From Colimorpha_A sp045591885 (lineage in GTDB: Bacteria; Bacillota; Clostridia; Oscillospirales; CAG-272), in assembly GCA_045591885.1 (NCBI GenBank), contig JAZNTT010000062.1, positions 1 to 6,150 on the forward strand: DNA of 6,150 nt, in the 5' to 3' direction. Both the position numbers and the translations under genes were made by a program. How positions within the stretch are numbered: the first letter of the stretch is position 1; each line of letters opens with the position of its first letter. Positions 3,750 through 6,150 of this stretch are shown in pieces. The notes under the pieces were generated by a model. It saw only the letters and a list, made by a program, of their open reading frames with translations. It searched no databases and was not told the origin of the DNA.

Positions 3750-6150
3750 ACGCAGGCGAACATTATTAAGCTCGGTGTTAAAATTACCGAGTCGCGCTTC
3801 AAGCTTGTTCTTAAGACCGTTGTACTCTACAAGCTTCTTGCGTATCGCCTCGTCAAAGCTTGATAGAGAATTACTTTTGTCTGTCTCAAGTGCATTAAGA
3901 GCGTTTTTGTGATTACTCAACTTCTGCTGGTAGAGTTCTCTGACGGAAAGGTTGCTGTTATCCGTTTTTGCATCGGATTCAGTTTCAGTCGGTTCTTGAA
4001 CGGCAGGTTCCTGCGCTATCGGCCCGAGATTATCAGAAACTACGTCACCCGCTGTTTCCTCCAAGGTATTGACAGAATCGGGTTCAGGTGCTATAATATT
4101 ATTAGAAACAGTATCATTTCCTCTATCATGCCGAGTAAGTGTAGGCATGGTAGCAGTAGCTGCGGAAGAGTCATAACCCTCTCCGTATGCGTATGATGCT
4201 GTTTCTTTTTTGTTTTCCCAACCTGTTAAAAGCCAACTGTTCCCTTGTGGCTTTTGTGATAACACGGCTGTGTAACCATCATGGTGCAACTTAATTCTGT
4301 CATTGTCGGGGTTATTAGTATTCTTTTGTACTTCGACCTCGGTTGCTTTAGCAATAACCTCCACAAGTTTATTGACTGTTTGTTCTCCGCTACCGTTTTC
4401 AAGGTTTCGCTTCGCAATTATGTGCGATATGCCGTAACCTTTTTTAAAGTTTTGTCCTTTACCGGGGAATCCCCACACAAAGTCAATACTTCCTATATCG
4501 GTACGATACATCGCGCCCTTGACTGTCAGGGCCTGTGGATCATTGCTTGAACTCGCTTGATTTATGAGAGTGGTAATTGCGTTTTTGCCGTTTGCAATGT
4601 TGTCCTCTTCTATTTTGGAGTCGCTTGCAATTTCGTATTGTCGGTTCACATTGTTGTGAGCTTCGTTCTCGGTTGTCGATTCGGCTGACAAAGCGGTTGC
4701 GTCCTCGGTATCAGCTCGGTTGATGTCTCCGTTCTCCGAATCAACAGACGTCTGGGAATTTGCCGTTTCTGCTATCGGCGCGAAGTCATCAGGAAGCGGG
4801 CCCTCAAGAGCGACGTCCTCGCCGTATACGTTGTAATCGCCTATCGGCCCGAGGTCGCTGTCAACGTCTGAAAGCAAATGCCGAGTTTTTCCATCAAAAA
4901 AGACACCATCCTCTGATGATGCCTTTCCTAAAGGAGCTATTTCGTTTCTTTCTGCTTGGGCGTCGCTTCTTCGATCACCTTGTATCTGAATGGCATTTCG
5001 AAGCTGCTCTTGGGCAGACCCTTTCGAGATTCTTCCCATGTTTTCTTGTACTCTTCCGTCTCGTAGAAGTCCAATGCTGTCATGTTCTTGTCTTTCAGAT
5101 ACTCCTTCAGCGCTATTAAGGGATTCGGTGCTTGTAGCGTTTCCTTGTAGCTCTTGTACTTCATTGCTTACTATTTCCTTTCCGTAGATTAACGGGTTTC
5201 CGTCGTTTGCGGTAGTTATTCTGACTACACGATACCTTGTTCCCGGAAGATATATTACCTCTTGCTGGCTTCCGTTGAAAGTCCTGGATATGTCACGTGC
5301 GCTTTGTCCGTTAATGACAAGATGGACGGCCTTGTTGCCGGTCGAAGAATAACCGTTCGGTTCTTTCGATGCGGAAGTGAATGCCTCAAGATCAACAACT
5401 TTGCCTATAGCATGTTCTTTCAAAAAAATGTTATAGTCTTCATCGGAATTAAAAACCGTATCGAAATCAAGGTTGCGATATGTAAGCCCTGAATAAGTTG
5501 GATGCTTAAGAAGTCCCGCGCGAACCTGCTCTTCAATATAAGCTTCATATTCGCTCTGTTCTGAACGGTCGTTGCTCCGCTGGGTTCTCGTGAGGTCGTA
5601 TGCTCCGCCAGAAACGTACGTTCGCAAAGCGGTAGTCTCATCCTCATTTATGCCATATTCATAAACCGCCTTTTTTATATCGTCCGCATCAGGAACACGA
5701 GAATCTTTTGAAAAGATTTCTTCTGCAAAAGAATCTTTAGTTTTATAAATCGGTTCATCTACATTATACGCCCACAGGTCATCAATGTCAAGCAATTCTT
5801 CGACAACTGTCTCCGAATCAACAGACGTCTGGGAATTTGCCTTTCTGCGTCTATCCCTCTCGTCAAGAACGGCATTCTCGTCAACGTAGACTCTTCCGTC
5901 TTCCTCATAGGTCAGCCCTGCATCCTTCCACGCCTGCTGTGCGGCTGCATCGCCGCCAAGACCGATAACATTAAACGACAGATTTCCGTTTGCGTCGACC
6001 GCGTTCTGCAACGCTTCGACGGGCAGGGCAGAAAGAAGCTCGGTCTGCTTTGCATTATAGTGTCTGCCCGTGTACTCGCCTGTGAATCCGGAATCGCTCG
6101 CGCCTTCATCTACCGGTGCGAGGTCATCAGGAAGCGGACCCTCAATGGCG
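3687..6150 (-). CDS. Multidomain polyvalent/MuF-type mobile-element protein with ART-like and BECR-nuclease-like domains, N-terminus outside window
   Basis: The frame is open from the right edge to TGA at 3687-3689, giving 820 visible residues and no start inside the window. In order (numbered from the first full codon at 6149): a GPLPDDLAP linker (4-12); an unrecognised region of about 85 residues; an ART-like domain (about 164-309); a linker without aromatic residues (about 330-413); a second GPLPDDFAP linker (450-458); a BECR-fold phage nuclease-like domain (about 551-648); a Ser/Thr/Asp/Glu-rich linker; and a coiled coil (about 735-796). This architecture is known from large prophage and conjugative-element proteins thought to be delivered with the DNA to act on host or rival targets. 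It is unlike any single-domain chromosomal enzyme. The coiled coil seems cut short, and the last ~20 codons are antisense to the M23 gene, so the C-terminus is probably truncated by a junction. Whether it is expressed cannot be told here. Confidence 0.8.
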   Translation of the reverse strand, partial: AIEGPLPDDLAPVDEGASDSGFTGEYTGRHYNAKQTELLSALPVEALQNAVDANGNLSFNVIGLGGDAAAQQAWKDAGLTYEEDGRVYVDENAVLDERDRRRKANSQTSVDSETVVEELLDIDDLWAYNVDEPIYKTKDSFAEEIFSKDSRVPDADDIKKAVYEYGINEDETTALRTYVSGGAYDLTRTQRSNDRSEQSEYEAYIEEQVRAGLLKHPTYSGLTYRNLDFDTVFNSDEDYNIFLKEHAIGKVVDLEAFTSASKEPNGYSSTGNKAVHLVINGQSARDISRTFNGSQQEVIYLPGTRYRVVRITTANDGNPLIYGKEIVSNEVQELQGNATSTESLNSAEGVSERQEHDSIGLLRDGRVQENMGRISKGSAQEQLRNAIQIQGDRRSDAQAERNEIAPLGKASSEDGVFFDGKTRHLLSDVDSDLGPIGDYNVYGEDVALEGPLPDDFAPIAETANSQTSVDSENGDINRADTEDATALSAESTTENEAHNNVNRQYEIASDSKIEEDNIANGKNAITTLINQASSSNDPQALTVKGAMYRTDIGSIDFVWGFPGKGQNFKKGYGISHIIAKRNLENGSGEQTVNKLVEVIAKATEVEVQKNTNNPDNDRIKLHHDGYTAVLSQKPQGNSWLLTGWENKKETASYAYGEGYDSSAATATMPTLTRHDRGNDTVSNNIIAPEPDSVNTLEETAGDVVSDNLGPIAQEPAVQEPTETESDAKTDNSNLSVRELYQQKLSNHKNALNALETDKSNSLSSFDEAIRKKLVEYNGLKNKLEARLGNFNTELNNVRLRLIGNIVYNYVLFGNSILAVS
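3762..3947 (-). other. C-terminal coiled-coil segment of the large protein, apparently truncated
   Basis: The encoded stretch from SVRELYQQKL to NTELNN is rich in Leu, Lys, Glu and Asn with heptad-like hydrophobic spacing and no Pro or Trp, which predicts a long helix. From general recollection, similar helices in mobile-element polyproteins continue for another hundred or so residues before further domains. Here the frame leaves the helix after LEARLGN and ends 34 codons later with the sequence LFGNSILAVS inside the antisense of the M23 gene. Confidence 0.55.
4206..4499 (-). other. Phage Barnase-EndoU-ColicinE5/D-RelE (BECR)-like nuclease domain within the large protein
   Basis: The pattern fits the PBECR group, predicted RNase-fold domains found in phage and conjugative-element polyproteins. 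IDFVWG (4470-4487) opens the domain, followed by YGISHIIAKR with a conserved His (His at 4422-4424). A helix KLVEVIAKATEV comes next, then a strand pair with DGYTAVLS, and finally the typical closing strand NSWLLTGWEN (4212-4241). In related domains the His and the Thr of LLTG(W/Y)E lie near the proposed active site. In this family the His is usually followed by 'IIEKH'; here the second His position is Arg. RNase activity is inferred from fold similarity and not shown. Confidence 0.68.
4733..4764. repeat. 32-bp perfect direct repeat, copy 1 (after the ART module)
   Basis: This 32-base stretch is identical to 5810-5841. It encodes ANSQTSVDSE in the large frame. The copy directly follows the FAPIAE linker and precedes the BECR-like half. 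The offset between copies is 1077 bases, exactly 359 codons, so both are read in the same frame. Confidence 0.97.
4776..4812. repeat. Imperfect 37-bp repeat encoding EGPLPDDFAP, copy 1
   Basis: It matches 6114-6150 with five mismatches by hand alignment, in the same orientation and the same frame (offset 1338 bases, 446 codons). It encodes the linker EGPLPDDFAPI and lies next to the 32-bp repeat, with only 11 bases between them. Confidence 0.88.
4937..5164 (-). CDS. Nested 75-codon ORF overlapping the linker after the ART domain
   Basis: This ORF lies wholly inside the large frame, on the same strand in another register. An in-frame TAA sits two codons upstream of its ATG (5162-5164), so it is not a frameshifted continuation of the ART domain. 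A GGAAAGGA ribosome-binding-like stretch lies upstream with somewhat long spacing (about 11 bases). The product is lysine- and glutamate-rich with ten aromatic residues, including a central ALDFYETEEYKKTW (30-43) and FEMPFRYKV (55-63). The large frame encodes no Phe, Trp or Tyr across the same bases. By hand count, about two thirds of nested codons end in G or C, while the large frame has mostly A/T-ending codons there. No family is recognised. It could be a real overprinted gene, a displaced older gene now read through as a linker, or chance. Confidence 0.4.
   Translation of the reverse strand: MKYKSYKETLQAPNPLIALKEYLKDKNMTALDFYETEEYKKTWEESRKGLPKSSFEMPFRYKVIEEATPKQKETK
5223..5660 (-). other. 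ADP-ribosyltransferase-like domain within the large mobile-element protein
   Basis: ART-fold enzymes transfer ADP-ribose from NAD+ to a target. The three canonical signatures appear in order. The Arg motif is YSGLTYRN (nucleotides 5472-5495, with Arg at 5475-5477). The Ser-rich strand FTSAS lies at 5367-5381. The catalytic-glutamate motif is QQEVIYLPGTRYRVV, with Glu at 5259-5261. Two residues before that Glu is Gln, giving QxE rather than ExE; in C3-like toxins a Q-x-E loop goes with Asn targets, whereas ExE goes with Arg targets. A helical segment with TYVSGGAYDL precedes the Arg motif, as in toxin ARTs. Assignment is by motif reading only, and the target is unknown. Confidence 0.75.
5810..5841. 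repeat. 32-bp perfect direct repeat, copy 2 (before the ART module)
   Basis: This copy is identical to 4733-4764 and again encodes ANSQTSVDSE. It lies just before the helical segment leading into the ART-like domain, so the two copies bracket the ART domain together with the nested ORF. Exact identity over 32 bases points to recent duplication or gene conversion rather than protein-level convergence. Confidence 0.97.
6114..6150. repeat. Imperfect 37-bp repeat encoding EGPLPDDLAP, copy 2, reaching the window edge
   Basis: This is the partner of 4776-4812 and may extend past the edge. Here 272 bases separate it from the 32-bp repeat, against 11 in the other copy. The upstream copy of the compound linker therefore seems to hold an extra 261 bases (87 codons) of unrecognised module. 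Confidence 0.85.

Larger units (their letters stand above)
3750..6150. mobile_element. Probable fragment of an integrated phage or conjugative element
   Basis: The evidence is the nature of its only gene: polyvalent/MuF-type modules, repeated linkers, and a toxin-like ART plus a phage BECR-like domain. No integrase, attachment site, terminal repeat or structural gene is visible. The left limit is an estimate: the M23 gene ends normally at 3749, and the coiled coil of the mobile-element protein loses its expected continuation at about 3800, so a junction probably lies between. A chimeric contig join would look the same. Confidence 0.45.

Noticed and set aside
3771..3791. Inverted repeat CTCGGT...ACCGAG downstream of the M23 stop, as a terminator
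   Set aside because: The stem is only 6 bp with a 9-base loop and has no T-run on either side. On the minus strand it lies inside coding sequence, so it does not fit an intrinsic terminator.
4226..4417. 63-codon minus-strand open frame inside the BECR-like region
   Set aside because: The main frame here encodes recognisable domain motifs, and the alternative product has no coherent composition or supporting start signal.
4733..5841. Direct repeats as a CRISPR array
   Set aside because: There are only two copies, 1077 bases apart, both inside a coding frame and translated alike, with no regular spacers or cas genes.
6009..6011. TTG as the start of the large mobile-element protein
   Set aside because: The frame continues open upstream to the edge, and its upstream part carries the GPLPDDLAP linker also found inside the protein, so the true start lies outside the window.

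Overview
The window looks like a piece of a moderate-GC Firmicutes chromosome, probably a gut-type member of class Clostridia (Oscillospirales/Ruminococcaceae-like). This rests on the gene order nusB, a short Kae1/TsaD-like paralog, then xseA, and on the general look of the proteins. It is not based on any database search.

Left part (1-2526, minus strand): a compact housekeeping operon, read right to left as nusB, Kae1-like ATPase-fold protein, xseA. The first two genes overlap by four bases (ATGA) and the last two are one base apart, so all three are probably co-transcribed and translationally coupled. A textbook sigma-A promoter (TTGACA, 17-base spacer, TATAAT) lies upstream of nusB at 2597-2625. 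xseA runs off the left edge with only its extreme C-terminus missing. xseB would be expected next, outside the window.

Middle (2527-3749): a 236-base AT-rich intergenic region holds the nusB promoter and an initially transcribed stretch with two mutually exclusive inverted repeats. A divergent gene on the plus strand encodes a membrane-anchored M23 metallopeptidase with all expected zinc-site residues.

Right part (3687-6150, minus strand): one reading frame stays open for 820 codons and enters from beyond the right edge. It resembles the multidomain 'polyvalent'/MuF-type proteins of prophages and conjugative elements. It carries an ADP-ribosyltransferase (ART)-like domain, then a BECR-fold phage nuclease-like domain, then a coiled coil. 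Low-complexity linkers join them and contain repeats of a short [LIF]-[AG]-P motif. The ART module is bracketed by two identical 32-bp direct repeats lying in the same frame, 1077 bp apart. A separate, protein-like 75-codon ORF is nested in another frame in the linker just after the ART domain. The large frame ends inside the 3' end of the M23 gene, converging with it. This suggests a truncated or inserted mobile-element gene abutting chromosomal DNA.

The housekeeping half is ordinary. The unusual biology is in 3687-6150.
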